This document shows positions 63,850 to 64,000 of a stretch of 64,000 bases of DNA, piece after piece (within the stretch, counting starts at the first letter, position 1; every line of letters begins with the position of its first letter). Below the pieces are notes generated by a model that worked only from the letters and a program-made list of their open reading frames with translations, did no database searches and had not been told where the DNA came from. The stretch is taken from contig OY821517.1 in NCBI GenBank assembly GCA_963682025.1, positions 300,084,844-300,148,843 on the forward strand. Direction: 5' to 3'. Made by a program: the position numbers and the translations under genes. Source of the stretch: Cordilura impudica (Eukaryota; Arthropoda; Insecta; Diptera; Scathophagidae).

Positions 63850-64000
63850 TACATATATAGGCTTATGCTACCATGCCTAAAAATTTACCTGTTTCCTGCA
63901 TACATATGGATTTAGGCTGAATTATGCAATTTTGATATTATGCTCGTGTCTAAATAAGATTTGTGCCTATCTGGAGGGACCACAAGTCAATATTGTTTTT
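63850..64000. other. Non-coding 5' flank of RAG1-like copy 3
   Basis: No inverted CATTGTG terminus was found in the remaining 150 bp. The element may extend beyond the window. Confidence 0.4.

Overview
The window looks like intergenic and intronic DNA of a repeat-rich dipteran genome, probably a calyptrate fly. The evidence is the AT-rich base composition, GT-AG introns in the one clear host gene, and a dense mixture of insect-type transposons: mariner, DD41D Tc1/mariner, Tc1, Ty3/gypsy, jockey-like, RNase-H-bearing and RTE-like LINEs, a tRNA-type SINE, PIF-like and TTAA MITEs, and several anonymous interspersed repeats. I cannot name the species. There is no bacterial-type gene organisation, operon, CRISPR array or rRNA.

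The only confident host gene is an Mpv17/PMP22-family membrane protein on the + strand. It has exon 1 at 19435-19589, exon 2 at 19666-19873 and exon 3 at 36168-36398, and encodes 197 residues. Intron 1 is 76 bp. Intron 2 is about 16.3 kb and holds most of the transposons between 20.4 and 35.2 kb. A small minus-strand ORF with a signal-peptide-like start inside that intron (25334-25519) is a weak second candidate.

Layout. 0-7.3 kb: a structurally complete DD41D mariner-like element with an open transposase frame and TA duplication, a Tc1-like relic and an internally deleted Ty3/gypsy copy. 7.3-15.5 kb: a mariner relic, an RNase-H LINE with a younger RTE-like LINE inserted in it, and further LINE relics. 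15.7-17.8 kb (-): a degraded transposase related to RAG1/Transib. 18.4-36.4 kb: the Mpv17-like gene, whose large intron holds a second DD41D copy, a SINE, fold-back repeats and a nearly full-length RTE-like LINE. 37.2-40.1 kb: a DNA transposon with inverted repeats of nearly 600 bp and a transposase of an uncharacterised family. 40.1-47.1 kb: a jockey-like LINE, inverted AT-rich arms, a tandem array of about 206 bp units, and a second truncated copy of the long-TIR element. 48-53 kb: a mariner split by a MITE, a second RAG1-like C-terminus, a 94-bp LINE stub with a perfect 13-bp target duplication, and a CR1-like LINE. 53-61.5 kb: unique AT-rich DNA, head-to-head anonymous repeats, several MITEs and small ORF fragments. 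61.5-63.9 kb (-): a third, nearly complete RAG1-like transposase.

The most noteworthy content is the set of three mutually divergent RAG1/Transib-like genes. Two keep both catalytic Asp residues 107-108 residues apart (108 in vertebrate RAG1), a CxxC zinc pair and a distal Glu motif. The third copy is followed downstream by a CACAATG heptamer with a 22-bp spacer and an AT-rich nonamer, resembling a recombination signal sequence. The long-TIR element is the next most interesting. Boundaries of old elements were read by eye and are approximate unless target duplications are given. Family names come from remembered motifs, not searches.
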